Shown: positions 1-12,500 of the stretch, piece by piece
Layout: every line of letters begins with the position of its first letter
Position numbering within the stretch: position 1 is the first letter of the stretch
Assembly (NCBI RefSeq): GCF_001039355.2
Contig: NW_019775425.1
Location: 141,036 to 205,035, forward strand
DNA: 64,000 nucleotides
Direction: 5' to 3'
DNA from: Lingula anatina
Lineage: Eukaryota; Brachiopoda; Lingulata; Lingulida; Lingulidae
Translations under genes and position numbers: made by a program
The notes under the pieces: generated by a model
What the model saw: the letters and a program-made list of their open reading frames with translations, nothing else
Database searches by the model: none
Told to the model about the DNA's origin: nothing

Positions 1-59
1 TAAAAAGTAATGAAAGTAAAAAGTGTCGAGTTCCGAGAGACGCCATTTTGAGAGGATGG

Positions 60-88
60 ATCTCTCTCTCTCTCTCTCTCTCTCTCAG
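60..88. repeat. (CT)n microsatellite
   Basis: Uninterrupted CT dinucleotide run near the left edge; simple sequence. Confidence 0.95.
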
Positions 89-418
89 TGTTATCAAATT
101 GTGAGAGCAAGCTAAATGTTTTGTTTTGAGCAATAGATTAGATAGGCATATAGACAGAGATTGAGGCTTCTCAGTCTTCCTGCCATTCCAATTTCTTTAA
201 TACATTTACTTTTCTTTTTTATTATTACATAGAGGTTCTCGCTGAACGCCCAACCATTAGAATGGCTGTTACAGCTACTTTCCGTAGGAACTCTTGTCCG
301 GAGCCATCAGATGATCTGGAACCTTCGTTTCATACAATGATGAAAGGGGCTAAGTTGGACACGGTCGCAAACTGTACCAAACATAACTGCAGCTACACGT
401 ACATGTATGTCATTGCAG

Positions 419-910
419 CTTGTGATGGAGGGCAAAATGGAGATGGGCGAAGAAAAAGAAATATTAAAATTATAATAAAGAATGCGAAACAAAGACGGAG
501 ATATTTGATAGGAAAGAAATACTTGCCTTCAACCCTACATTACAGAGAAAAAGGAGAGACTTCCCACAAAGGTATCAACATCGGGCATTATTTGTTTCCT
601 AAGTGGACATCTGGAAACCTACCTAAAATATTAAGAAGACGGAGAACTAGTTGCAGTTGTCTTATTGGTGTACACTTTACTCTAAATGTGCAACTCATCG
701 AAGGAAATTACAGTGACGCTGTCACTGCAGCTAAATCAACTCTCGAGTCCACAAAGCAAAATTTGTCAGTTGCATTCCATGATGGTGTGTTAAAATTCAT
801 ATATGGTGCACATGCATCCCCACTGTCGCTGGCAGATTTCTCCGTCGTAAGTCCGTCAAATTCAACCTGTCCGAATGGATCCGTCATCAACGTGACCTCA
901 GTCACATGCG
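419..910 (+). CDS. Internal exon of an extracellular multidomain protein (partial gene)
   Basis: An open frame continues from 262 to a good splice donor (GCG|GTTAGT) at 910/911. A candidate acceptor (CATTGCAG) ends at 418. With that acceptor the exon is 492 nt and symmetric 1-1, like the next exon, as is usual for extracellular modules. Visible features are a basic stretch (GRRKRNIKI), a hydrophobic strand (VHFTLNVQLIEG), several N-glycosylation sequons and cysteines near the end (STCPNG, VTCG). The Cys / basic / strand / helix pattern before an ephrin-receptor-like module resembles the linker region of SCUBE-type secreted proteins, but that is an inference. The start could lie further left, because the frame is open to an ATG at 262, although no signal peptide follows that ATG. 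Confidence 0.5.
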
Positions 911-1229
911 GTTAGTACTTTATGTGGCGTCATCAGAGTTAAATTACACATCAGTTTATCTCCAATTCTCTCCAATTTTCGCAGAAAATTTTTGCAAATG
1001 CCATAATTTTGTCGTCGCCGTTCTGTAGAAAAACATATTATAAATTAATAGTCATTATCTTAATAATTAAATAAATGGAAATACGTCGGTCATGCTTTCA
1101 AGGGCCTACTATTTTCTAATTTCAAAGACATATTACGAAACACCTATTGAGTTGTACTGATATATTTACAAATACAACAACGCCGGTCTGCTGACTGCTC
1201 TTATTCTAACACTAAACTCCTACTTCCAG

Positions 1230-1391
1230 ATTTCTGTCCAGAAGGTAGTTTCCATAATCTGACCAATTCAAGGTGCCAACCCTGTGCCATTGGTCAGTAT
1301 CAGCCGGAAAAAGGCCAGTTGCAGTGCGTCCAGTGTCCACCGTGGAAGTCCACTTTTACCGAAGGAACCACAGACGTTGACGGGTGCCACT
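1230..1391 (+). CDS. Exon encoding one ephrin-receptor-like (GCC2/GCC3) cysteine-rich module
   Basis: The 162-nt exon has acceptor TACTTCCAG and donor T|GTAAGT, and joins the previous exon in phase 1 to read TCDFCPEGSFHN. It carries six cysteines in the CPxGxxxxxxxxxCxxCxxGxYQPxxGQxxCxxCP pattern typical of ephrin-receptor-like/GCC2-GCC3 modules found in SCUBE, SVEP1 and other secreted or surface proteins. Exon length and 1-1 phase are typical of shuffled extracellular modules. The gene is transcribed rightwards; no further exon is recognisable to its right, so the rest may lie outside the window or in exons too short to recognise. The module call is firm; the parent protein is not identified. 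Confidence 0.75.
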
Positions 1392-3783
1392 GTAAGTTCT
1401 ACTCTAAATATCGGTAATTAGCTAGTGGATGCCCTTAAGCAGATTTTAGCAGATTTGAGTTTTTTTTATTGTTTTCTAGTAACAAACCTGGTCCAGGAAA
1501 AATAAAGGTATACTTCTGTAGAGGGGGCGCTGTCGTTAGTTCAAAGGTTAAGCTTACCGTGTATGTAATGGGCAAATCGTCGCCGTACGAAAAAGAAATA
1601 CGATGTGTTGACAAGGCGTCATTTACAATATAAACATAGTTATTGATCATCATTCTTTGAATTTTCGAAATTTTCGAAAAAAGTAGCTTTGGCCAAAATG
1701 AACAGTTGTTATCCCTTATAAAAGGAAATATAAAATACAGAAAAGAATTCACTAAAATTTTTTGACCATGTGTTAATTGCACTGATATAAATTGCCTGTC
1801 CAATGTACACTTTACATTTATACAGCTTGACCCCCACCTCTCAAAAAAAAAAAAAAAAAAAACANATACAGATATGTGTTTACTGAGAGAGAAAGGCTTC
1901 TACAGATTGAAGTTCACGTAGTATAACTCAAGACAGCACAAAAATAGCCTTAAGTTTCTATAAATATCCTTAAAGTGTTCACCTTTTGAATCAGCAATTC
2001 AGCATGATGACCAAATACTACATAGAAAATAAACATTTCTGCATTACTGTGCCAATTTCTCAGAGACTCATTTATTTACAAGTATTATCTCAGATCACAT
2101 AACAGTCGAACAATTGTAATAATTTTGTTTGAGGTGATTATGCTTTGTTGTCTATAAATTTTGCCCTTTAGAATGCACATCCAAGTTTTAAATCATTAGC
2201 TCGGAATGAAAAACCTCTTGTTTTATGGACTTACCATTTCTCTGGTGTGTGTATTTTCTACCAATGCCTCCAAGGCACCAACGAAGGATTCTCCAAATAA
2301 AGGCCATTTCTTATGCAAAACTTTCTCAGCAGCTGTCTGTAAATTGTTCTGCTTTTTGAATTTCTTTTTCTTTTTTTCAATAGTCAATAGCCATTCAATG
2401 TGTTTCAACTCCTTTGGGAATTTCAAAAAGACTTAATTCCCTGTAAATTAATTTCTCATCAAATGAATGTCTTTCTTTGCCTTTTCTTATCCTTTTTCCT
2501 TTCCCAGGCACAAAATCTGTACACTGCAAACTACAAATTCTTCCAAATAATGATCACAAATTGGAAGTGTTTGTCTCTAATGGTTTTTGCAAAAACAAAC
2601 TTAAAAGACATACATTCACTTTCTAGTCATACAAATATCTCAATTACAGCTATTTTTATAATTCACAATTACTACTACTCAATCCAGTGTTGTGTTTATC
2701 ATAATCAGAGCACCAAAGTGTGGCAACAGTTTATCAACTCAAAAATATCTATTGGAAAAAGATTATAGGTGAAGTATCCAAAATCAATGTAGGTTTTTGA
2801 GGCGAGTTGTTTTCCCTCCACTCAGACATATTGAAGAAATCAAAGATGCCGTCAAGGAAGCATTTAATCTCTTAATGGTGTAAATGATTTTATGAACATG
2901 TAAGAGCATAATGAATCAGATTGTATGATTGTGTGCCTGTATAGTGTGTAGGCGGTAGTAGCATGCTACAGTCACAACCACTATTTTTTTGTTCCGTAAG
3001 AGCCTAAAATCATCCTTTTTTCTTCTCAAGATTTTTCCCTGAGAAATGATTGTTTCTCAGTACTTAAACAACAGTCACATATGGTGAAATATTTTTTAAA
3101 GAGAAATGCATTTGTCTTCATGAAGACTCGTCCCATTACAATAATATCTCTTGCAAATTTATTTTTGGGTTACACTTTTTTGTCTTTTTGTATTGTACTT
3201 CATGATACTTCACTTATACTTTGATGTCAAAAGTTATGCAGAGACACTGAAAATTACATGGTTCTAGTAAAATTGTATCATCTGATGTTAAAAAAAGCTT
3301 CATATACAAAGCTTTACATCTAAATTCACCATTGGTATTATCTGCCACTAAGATCTACATCAAGCAGTTTCTTTTGTTGATAAAAGTGTGACAACTTAAA
3401 GAATGCAAATTTTAGATGTTTTCTCATATTTTTCATACTGCTCTTGACAAAAAATACTTGATTGGACTTTATCTGGGTTGAGTCTTGGTTAAAAATTCCT
3501 ATGATCAATACTTTCATATATGTTAGTGTGAATATAAAAAATGATCCATTAATTGTAATGCTATTCCATCACTAAATGAAATTTTGTCAGAAATGTCTTC
3601 TTTTGTTATTGAATGCTGTGTCTTTATTATATTACAAGACTTCAAATGAGAGACAAAATACAATTTCCCCCAATCAGATGATGTTATGGAGAAAAAAAGT
3701 GAATCAATTACCATCTAAATTTTCATTTAATTTCACAGAGGAAACTCAATAAGGTCTCAGCTACTTATAGATCCTTATGATAT

Positions 3784-3787
<4 letters not shown>

Positions 3788-3826
<39 letters not shown>
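3788..3826. repeat. (GT)n microsatellite
   Basis: Pure GT run, about 19 units. Confidence 0.95.
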
Positions 3827-3954
3827 AACAAATAATGACTGCTAATCACTATAAACTAAACTAGCAGTGCAAAACTCAGTTCATCATCACATCATGTTTG
3901 ATTCAATTTCCAAAGCTCTACATGAAGAATTATGCACGTTTGATTTTGAGATAC

Positions 3955-3966
3955 ACACACATGCAT

Positions 3967-4027
<61 letters not shown>
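3955..4027. repeat. (CA)n microsatellite
   Basis: CA run of about 35 units with one ATGCATG interruption near the left end. The TH- and CV-rich open frames over it are artefacts of the repeat. Confidence 0.95.
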
Positions 4028-4029
<2 letters not shown>

Positions 4030-4457
4030 AACAAATACACATACATATACAGGCTCTAATGAGACAAATAAATGGGAAAATAAGCACACACCCCTTCTCT
4101 TCCCCAACTCAAGCCAGCACCTGAGCAAGGTTACCTGAGTATGAGTGGGCGACTTAAAGTGGGGTTAACACTAAATGTGTTCAAGCTCATGACAGCTTGA
4201 TAATTCCTAATCATGGCGTAACATCAAAGGGACACTACTGTTGTTGTTTTACTGGGTTTATTGATCCGTTTGCCGAGCTCGGCTCCACGATCACTACAGA
4301 AGCACATTCCATTGAGTATGTATTGATTTTTAATCACTCATTAACTGCTGTGGATGATAAACAAAGATCAGTAGGTACTTAAACACGCAAATGAGTGATG
4401 ACGGTGAATAAAATACAATATTTGCATGGTGAACAACACCTAGCTTAAATGTACACT

Positions 4458-4542
4458 TTTCAACTCCGAATACTCCCTCAGACAGATTCCTTTACTAACA
4501 TTCAACTCAGAATATTCCGTCACACAGATTCCTCACTAACAT
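4458..4542. repeat. Short tandem duplication (~43 bp x 2)
   Basis: Two adjacent copies of CAACTC(C/A)GAATA(C/T)TCC followed by ACAGATTCCT and ACTAACAT, differing at a few bases. Confidence 0.75.
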
Positions 4543-5561
4543 ATGATCCTACAGGTTCCCAAAGGAAATTATACAAAGGATCCCATAAGAAATCTTTTTG
4601 CAAGGGAACCAACTCATGAGCTTTCAGTTCTACCAGCTTCCTTCTGATTTTTTTTCTTTGTAATTGACAAATGTCTCTTTCAGAGGAAAAAAGCATAAAA
4701 TCAAAACTGAGGCCCAAATCTCTAATCAATATCCAGTTAGCACAACTGCAGTGTATTTTGGTCACAAGGATGATCATAATGAAATAAACCATGTACATAA
4801 ATAGTGGTCCTGAAAAGGCTGCCAATGGTAGTCATCTAGGTAAGATGTTATTGTGGTTTTTTTTACTCCCCTAGGGATCAGAAGGTTCAGAGATACAACA
4901 ACTAAATCCCAGTGAGACTTGCAGCCTGGGACTTAATAAGGGGTCTCTTCTGAAAATTGGACCTTTTTACCTCTAAGCTGACTTAATAGATGGCATTAGT
5001 ACCAGGAAAAATATGATTCAGAGCAGAACTTTTCCAACCAAAACTGTGATTCTTTTGAACCTCCTAACCCCCCTTGCCCATGGGCCTGCCAGTGGTACAG
5101 GTATTTCTCTTTTATAAATTAATATACTGGTAGCTGGGACAATTTTAACTTAAAATATTATTGAGTCTATTCTTCTATAAACCTCACTTTTAATTCTCCA
5201 AGTGATTATATTTTTCATCATCACATTCTGGGAACATGTTGTTAATTTTGAGTTATTAAATAAACATTTCCATCCCAAACTTACCAATAAAGGTTTTCAT
5301 CTTTGGCCATCTCATGTCCACTTTAAGGTCCAGTTTCATGTCCACTAACTACTCACAGATACTCACAGCCTTGTTATTTCATGTAGATCACATATATAAT
5401 AACCCGCTATGATGTATGATACAATGCCACCATTTATACATACATTGCATCAAAGCTAATTCCCATTCATGGACTGAATAATGAGTGCCACCCTTGTGTT
5501 GTACCTGTACCTGGGCAGATGAGGTTCACTGAGAATTTAACTCATTCCCCCCTGCTTCTGG

Positions 5562-5765
5562 GCATAAAATTTGAAAATAACTCTGCGTAAACATATTGGG
5601 CATGGTACATATTCATTTTAATATGATGCATGAAATAAACTGAATCAGTTTGATTCTCAGCCATAAAATTTGAAAATTACTACTCGTAAACTTAGCAGAC
5701 ATGGTGCATACTCATTTCAATGTGATGCATGAAATAAACTGAATTTAATAAGTTTGATTCCCAGT
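5562..5765. repeat. Tandem duplication (~100 bp x 2)
   Basis: Two consecutive diverged copies share CATAAAATTTGAAAAT, a central CATGGT(A/G)CATA and GATGCATGAAATAAACTGAA, then GTTTGATTC. Confidence 0.75.
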
Positions 5766-5874
5766 CATAATGGCACAGCAAAATTTCAAAAGCACTTCAA
5801 AAGTTAAAAGAAAAAAAAGAAAAAGAAAGATAAGGGAAATTTACTTTGCAGTTACCTAATAGTGACAAACCTAT

Positions 5875-6035
5875 AGTTTGGGGGGGGGGGGGGAGAGAGG
5901 GGGAAGAGGACTTTACAAGGTTTTGAAAGACCCCCCCCTCCTCCTTTTTTTTTTTTTCTAAGAGGTGGTCTACTCTGCATCAAAATAAGAGTATAAAAAG
6001 GCCATTTGTTCAGAAAAAAAAAACGCAAACTAAAA
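5875..6035. repeat. Degenerate copy of the GGCCCGTAGCC-type MITE with G and C homopolymers
   Basis: A 14-G tract, then TTTTGAAAGACCCCCCC, GGTCTACTCT and GGCCATTTGTTCAGAAAA follow the same order as the better-preserved element at 33972-34139 (G run, TTTGAAAGAACCCCCC, GGTCCACTCT, GGTCCACTTTTTCAGAAAA). The terminal repeats are lost. Confidence 0.5.
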
Positions 6036-6164
6036 CTGCTTTTGTGATAACAATCCTTTTGAAGTTTATCACCAAACATTTTTGTGTTTATGCACCTTTC
6101 CAACACAATTTTTTTTTTTTGCCATAAATATATTTGCATCAATGACCAAATGGTTCATAAGACT

Positions 6165-6325
6165 TCACTTCAGATGTTTATACTTTGATGAAAAAATTAT
6201 GCAGAGACACAGAAAATTACATGATACAAGTAGCTTTGTATGAAGCCTGCCATTAATTTAATTGCTGACATCCATACTTTGATGTTAAAAAAGGTTCATA
6301 TACAAAGCTTTACACCGAAATGCCT
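6165..6325. repeat. Dispersed repeat, second copy
   Basis: Shares TTATGCAGAGACAC, GAAAATTACATG and TTCATATACAAAGCTTTACA blocks in the same order with 3190-3330, with an insertion between blocks. Family unknown. Confidence 0.6.
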
Positions 6326-6619
6326 TCAGGGTCTACACAGGATTCACACACTGTTTGAATGGGGATAAAAGTAACATTGGGAGACAATCTCAACAAATTA
6401 TTAAATAGTCACACTTTTCATATTTTTTGCCTATATCATATTTAACAGCATAAAAATTGTAAAAGACCAACTATTGCTGATCTGAAATTAAAAATGGGAA
6501 TGGCAAAAATGACTGATGCAATAAGAAAAATAGGGGTTTCTATAACATCAGTGCAACATTTGGACCCAAGGAAATAATGCCAAAATGATGTCAGGTGTTT
6601 ATGGGGGGGGGGGGCGTCT

Positions 6620-6773
6620 CGATAGTCCGAAGGTTCATTGGTCCGAAGGTTCATTGGTCCGAAAAGTGGTAACATTTTCATGGTTTTTTTAATCAAGGGT
6701 TCATTGGTCCGAAGGTTCTATAGTGAACATTCGGACCAATGAACCTTCGGACTATTGAACCTTCGGACTATCG
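6620..6773. repeat. Fold-back/MITE element built from a TCCGAAGGTTC motif
   Basis: Terminal inverted repeats CGATAGTCCGAAGG (left) and CCTTCGGACTATCG (right) enclose several direct and inverted copies of TTCATTGGTCCGAAGGTTC. No coding capacity. Confidence 0.75.
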
Positions 6774-8858
6774 CTACGGCCCCGTTTATGGGAATGATCT
6801 TGATGAAGAAAAAAAAACCATTTTTCACCCAACCCACCCAGCTCCTCTGCCCCACCCCCATCCCTTTTGGTAAAGTCCTGTCTTCACCAGCATGCTACCT
6901 TCATTACTGAAAATTGCCAATCATGGTTCGATAACATTATCGGGAAATTGGTGAATGAAACAGAAAATATATGATACAGTATGATGCCAAATTGCTTGTA
7001 AGATGCTTAATAAAGAGCAAAAAAAGTTATCTTTTTGTCTCTACCAAATGAAAAAAGCCTGTATTCACCAGTATAATATGTCACCTATCAGACTCTAGCG
7101 TGAAACGGAGTATATCAGTACCTGGATCCAACAGGTAGCATGTCCTCAGTGACAGGTGAGATTTGTAACACCTGGTAGTGTTATCAACAAGTGTAATCTG
7201 CATTGTGTAATCTACAATCATAAATCTACGTAGTGTAATATACGAGTGAAATTTACACTAAGGAATCCACGCGTGAAAACATAATTCATTTCACTGATCT
7301 TTACTTCTGCTTTAATTTGTATATTTTCAACAAGACCAAGGGAAATTTTAAATGGCTTCCTCTTTCAACCTGAATGTAGTAATATACCTGTAAATTTTTG
7401 TTGACTAGTGTTTCATAAGTACAGACATAATGCTATCCCCTGCCACTGGTGCTTTAAACAATCAACACTTACATTGGTTGTTCTGACTGTGGCTGGAGGA
7501 GATGACAGATGTGTTTCTACATCTCCTCTAACACATTCTATTTCTCTGCAATCCATGCATATTTTTGTCATTTTACGCTTATAAAAGGTAAAAAAGATTT
7601 TAAAAATCAGCTGAATGATGTAATGTGAAAAAAACTTTTAGTGTGTCTAGCTCCTTTATGCTGAAAACCAACAGAGAGGCCCACAAATAAATATGTTCCC
7701 TGAAAACCTTGCCTGATAGAAAAAGAAATACATTTCTGCATGTCTTCATTTTTTTATATACTATATTCAACAGACTATCTTTTTGTGAAATTGCATACTT
7801 GTCTAAGCCATGAATATGTTCCTCAGACCTAATGCCAGCCACGAGCTCCCAATTTATTATCCATATCATTCCATAGTGTGCCCTATCACATTAAGAGAAA
7901 TAAAAACATGGTGCCTATCATAATGACATTTAAAGGACCCCTAACCACAGATGTCAGTTAAATCTAACCAGAATACCACATCAAAGGGAACAGAAGCACT
8001 GGCAATTTTACTTGTTGCCTTTTATACTACACTTACTTATAGTTCTGATTAACTTGTAACAATTATTATTTTTATGAATCTATATTAAGATGTATGTATT
8101 GTACATGTACATAAAGTAGAAATAAATATTGAAGAAATAAATAATGCTGGCCTGTAACTTTCAGTAAATGTTCTAGCTATGATGCCTTAATTTTTTAGAC
8201 AAATCTTATAAATCAAAACAAGCTGTACTGGTTTTTCTTTTGTGATCTGGCTAACATCTTTACTATCTTATAACAGACAACTCAATCACAGACTATAAAA
8301 AGAATAGCACACTGAATTCAATTAGTAGAAATATGACAAATTACAACATAATGATACGAGGATAACTGTTCTGAGTATTCCTTAAGCCCCTCTACCACTT
8401 ATTCACATATAAAGTAACAAGCACCTGCTAAACAATCAGAGTGCTGTATGACATAGACTATTATTATATAATCCTTCTCTCCCTCAGTTAATATGACAGT
8501 TTTGTCTAACAGCTATTATTGTGAATTTGAGCAAAACTGAATGGTGGTAATCCCAAGAAAATGAAAGTTATAAATGATATTGATCTGATTTAGCAAGAAA
8601 AGGAAGTCAGAAAAGAAAATGGTGTTTGTTTACTGACTTAGTTGCCCGAGGAGGGTCAAAATGAATAAGTTATACTTCAAACAGAGATATTTATGGAATT
8701 CAGTTAATTTGCTTGTCAATGTTCACACTTTATACAATGATATCTTCCAGTTGTTGAAATATAACAGAAAAAATTACTTACTATTAAAGTTACATATCCC
8801 AGTATTTGACTCTTTTCTGAAGAGCAGTCAAATGTTAATAAATCCTTAATATTTTGTC

Positions 8859-9134
8859 ACAGACCCAGCTAGACAGTCAGTACAAGGCTGACAGTCACAG
8901 ATCCAGGTTGACTATCACAGTACAAGGTTGATAGTCATAGAACCAGGTTGACAGTCACAGTTCAAGGTTGACAGTCATAGAACCAGGTTGACAGTCACAG
9001 TTCAAGGTTGACAGTCATAGAACCAGGTTGACAGTCAGAGTACAAGGTTGACAGCGACAGTACAAGGTCGAGAGTCAGAGTACAAGGTTGGCAGTAACAG
9101 ATCCAGGTTGACAGTCACAGTTGAAGATTGACAG
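8859..9134. repeat. 20-bp minisatellite with 40-bp higher-order unit
   Basis: About 13-14 head-to-tail copies of a 20-bp unit, approximately GGTTGACAGTCACAGTTCAA. Alternate units differ (CATAGAACCA versus CACAGTTCAA), giving a 40-bp higher-order repeat in the centre. The Gypsy element is inserted in its last degenerate unit. Confidence 0.9.
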
Positions 9135-9136
9135 CT

Positions 9137-9311
9137 TGTCGTGTTCCGCATATTCCTTATTTTTGTAGCACCCTTATGCGTTCCAAGTAGAAATCTCTGT
9201 TTTAGTTGGTTCAATAAAGCATGGTTTCCAAACCACACGGACTTTAATTTGCTGTCTAAAAACTAGAGTGTTACTCTGTATATTCCACGAATATCAGGGC
9301 CATACACGACA
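9137..9311 (+). repeat. 5' LTR
   Basis: Starts TGTCGTGTTCCGC and ends CATACACGACA, preceded by target repeat CAGCT. Contains an AATAAA signal at 9213-9218. A partial second copy (from 9404) follows the N at 9403 and is best explained as overlapping contig ends. Confidence 0.92.
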
Positions 9312-9530
9312 TAATTGGCGACGAGGAACGGATTATCAAGGTACCGATCACTAGATACACAATGAACTTTGCAAGGGCCACTTTTCCAGCATTTTCGACC
9401 ACNCACGGACTTTAATTTGCTGTCTAAAAAACTAGAGTGTTACTCTGTATATTCCACGAATATCAGGGCCATACACGACATAATTGGCGACGAGGAACGG
9501 ATTATCAAGGTACCGATCACTAGATACACA

Positions 9531-12500
9531 ATGAACTTTGCAAGGGCCACTTTTCCAGCATTTTCGACCACACCCACGGAAAACGCGGGAATACGATGGG
9601 AAAAGTGGATAAAACGTCTAGATAACTTTATTGTGTCAGAAAATATTACTATAGATGCACAAAAGAAAGCCCTCTTGCTACACCTAGCAGGGGAGGAGGT
9701 ATTTGAGTTAAGTGAGACAATAGGAGTTGTAGATGATGATGACTTTACTGACACAAAGCAAAAACTTACGCAGCATTTTCTACCGAGAAGGAATGTGGAA
9801 TATGAAGTTTATGTATTTCGACAGGCAACACAGCTGCCGTCTGAAACATTAGACGCATTTTGTGCCAGACTGAAAACTTTGTCCAAGCATTGTGAGTTCC
9901 AGAATGCAACAAGAGAAATTAAAAGCCAGATTATTCAGAAGTGTTCTGAGCCGAAGGTTAGAGAAAAAGGGATTAGAGACTCCGAATTGACTCTGGAAAA
10001 TTTGTTACAATATGGCAGAACATTAGAGGCTACCAGGTCTCAGAGCAAGATTATGTCTGGAGAGTGCCAGGAACATGAACAGGAAATTAATATGCTTAGG
10101 AAACACCCAAAACAGGACCCTGTCAAACAAACACCAAGTCACCAACAACAGCAGACAAAAATATCACAACACAGTAGCAGCTGTCCAGGATGTGGTGGAC
10201 CTAGACACAATAACAGGAGCCAGCAGTGTCCAGCCTGGGGTAAACAGTGTCGCCACTGCAACAAGGATAATCATTTTAGCAGGGTATGTAGAGCACGGTT
10301 ACTCACCAATAACTATGTACAGTCAGATTGCACACCACAAGCCCAAGCTAATCCTCAGCTAGAGACACTCCCTCATCAACCGCAGGCCACACCTGTTCCT
10401 GAGACCCCAATCTACCAGTTTTTATACTCAACAAACAATACCAAACCTAGCACACCACCCTATACTTGCAAGTTTGTCATCGGAGACTCGCCATCAGAGC
10501 TACAGATTGACACCGGTGCTTCAGTAACTATCCTTAGTTCAAGTAATGCTCAGACTATGACCATCAACGGTGTTCCACTCTTGAATAAAATGCAGAAGGA
10601 TAACGCTACCAATTTAGTGACCTATTCAGGCGGCATCATCAAACCATTGGGCCAAGTCACAGTACCTGTCTGCTATGAAGGGAATACATACAGCCTGCCC
10701 TGCTATGTGGTACAAGGATCCGGTCCCAATCTGTTGGGACGTGATTGGATACAAGCTATTGCCCCGCAGTGGTCACCTATATTCATGGTGTCCACAGAAG
10801 ACTACACCACAAAATTCCCACAACTATTCAATGATGGACTTGGGAAGTTAAATAACATGGATGCCAAATTACATGTTGATGAAAACGCTATTCCTGTATA
10901 CTGTAGGCCACGTCCAGTTCCACTGGCTATGAAAGGCAAGGTGGAGGCAGAGCTTGAACGCCTTGTGGCTGATGGAGTTTTACGTCCAGTACAACACTCT
11001 GACTGGGCCGCACCCATTGTTCCCGTCTTGAAACCCAATGGAGAGATTCGCATTTGTGGTGATTATAAGCTGACTATTAACACAGCATCCAGAGTGGAAC
11101 GATATCCAATTCCCAGTATTGACGACTTGTATGCCAGTCTATCTGGAGGTCAGTACTACTCAAAACTTGACCTGAGTCATGCCTACCAGCAAATTTGCCT
11201 TCACCCGGACTCTCAGCTGTTGACTACCATTAACACTACCAAAGGGCTCTTCGCCTACACCCGACTTTGTTATGGGATTGCGTCAGCCCCGGGCATATTT
11301 CAGCGATTAATGGAACAGGTTGTGCAGAACATCCCTATGGTTTCAGTCTATCTTGATGATATCTTAGTCTCTGGAAGAAGCTACGAGGAGGCCCATACCA
11401 ACCTCATTACTGTTCTCCAACGTTTGCAGGAAGCTGGCCTACGGCTGCGCAAGGAGAAATGCACATTCATGCAACGCTCTGTAGTCTACTTAGGACACAG
11501 ACTTGATTCAGAGGGCATACATCCAACGGATGACAAGCTTTTGGCCATTCAGAAGGCCCCAACCCCCACAACAGTAGCAGAACTACGCAGCTATTTGGGA
11601 CTGCTCAACTACTACCACCGTTTCTTGAAGAATCTGAGCACCGTTCTAGCCCCGCTCCACGAGCTTCTTCATGAAAAGGCTAAATGGCATTGGAAGGCAG
11701 AACAAGAAAGAGCATTCCAGGAGTCAAAGAAATTATTACAGTCTTCACAGGTGTTAGTTTACTATAACCCTGAGTTACCCCTTCTACTCAGCTGCGATGC
11801 TTCACCTTACGGAGTAGGAGCGGTATTGTCACACCGCATGCCAGATGGTAGTGATAAACCAATCGCCTTCACATCGCGCACCTTGACTTCCGCAGAGAAA
11901 AATTATGCGCACTTGGAAAGAGAAGGACTTGCAATCATACATGGACTGACAAAATTCCATAAGTATCTATATGGAAGGGACTTCTGTATTCAAACTGACC
12001 ACAAACCACTTTTAGGTCTACTGAAAGAAGACAAGCCGATATCACACATGGCCAGTGCGCGCATCCAACGATGGTCGTTGATTTTGGGAAATTATCAGTA
12101 CCATTTAGAGTACAGAAGTGGCTCTTCAAACTCCAATGCTGACGCATTAAGCCGACTACCTCTGATTTCAGCACAGCCTACAAGCACTACACCAGAGGAA
12201 AATCAACAGGTCTTTGCTTTTCTCGACAATGAAACCCTAGTCACCAGTGACATGATCCGTCAGTGGACTAGTCGTGACCCAATTCTGTCACAGGTATGTC
12301 GATATGTACAGGATGGATGGCCAGAGAAATTGGATCAACACTATGATGCTTATGTCAGACGGAGACATGAGCTAAGTGTGGAACAAGGCATTCTAATGTG
12401 GGGCTTACGAGTTGTGGTTCCACCCCAGGGACGTGAATTTCTGCTCAATGAGTTACATGAGTCACATCCTGGCATTGTACGGATGAAAGGATTGGCACGA

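Larger units (their letters stand above)
1392..8858. other. Non-coding stretch with simple and dispersed repeats
   Basis: No exon with convincing splice signals and protein-like composition was found. The stretch holds poly-A with an isolated N (1840-1865), GT and CA microsatellites, short tandem duplications (4458-4542, 5562-5765), a dispersed repeat present twice (about 3190-3330 and 6165-6325), homopolymer G tracts and a fold-back element (6620-6773). Open frames here are short and dominated by low-complexity sequence. Confidence 0.6.

Noticed and set aside
3867-4128. Open frames over the CA/GT repeat (TH- and CV-rich peptides)
   Set aside because: Products of the dinucleotide repeat; no protein-like sequence outside it.
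9035-9238. Minus-strand frame over the minisatellite and LTR
   Set aside because: Built from the 20-bp repeat and LTR sequence, not a gene.
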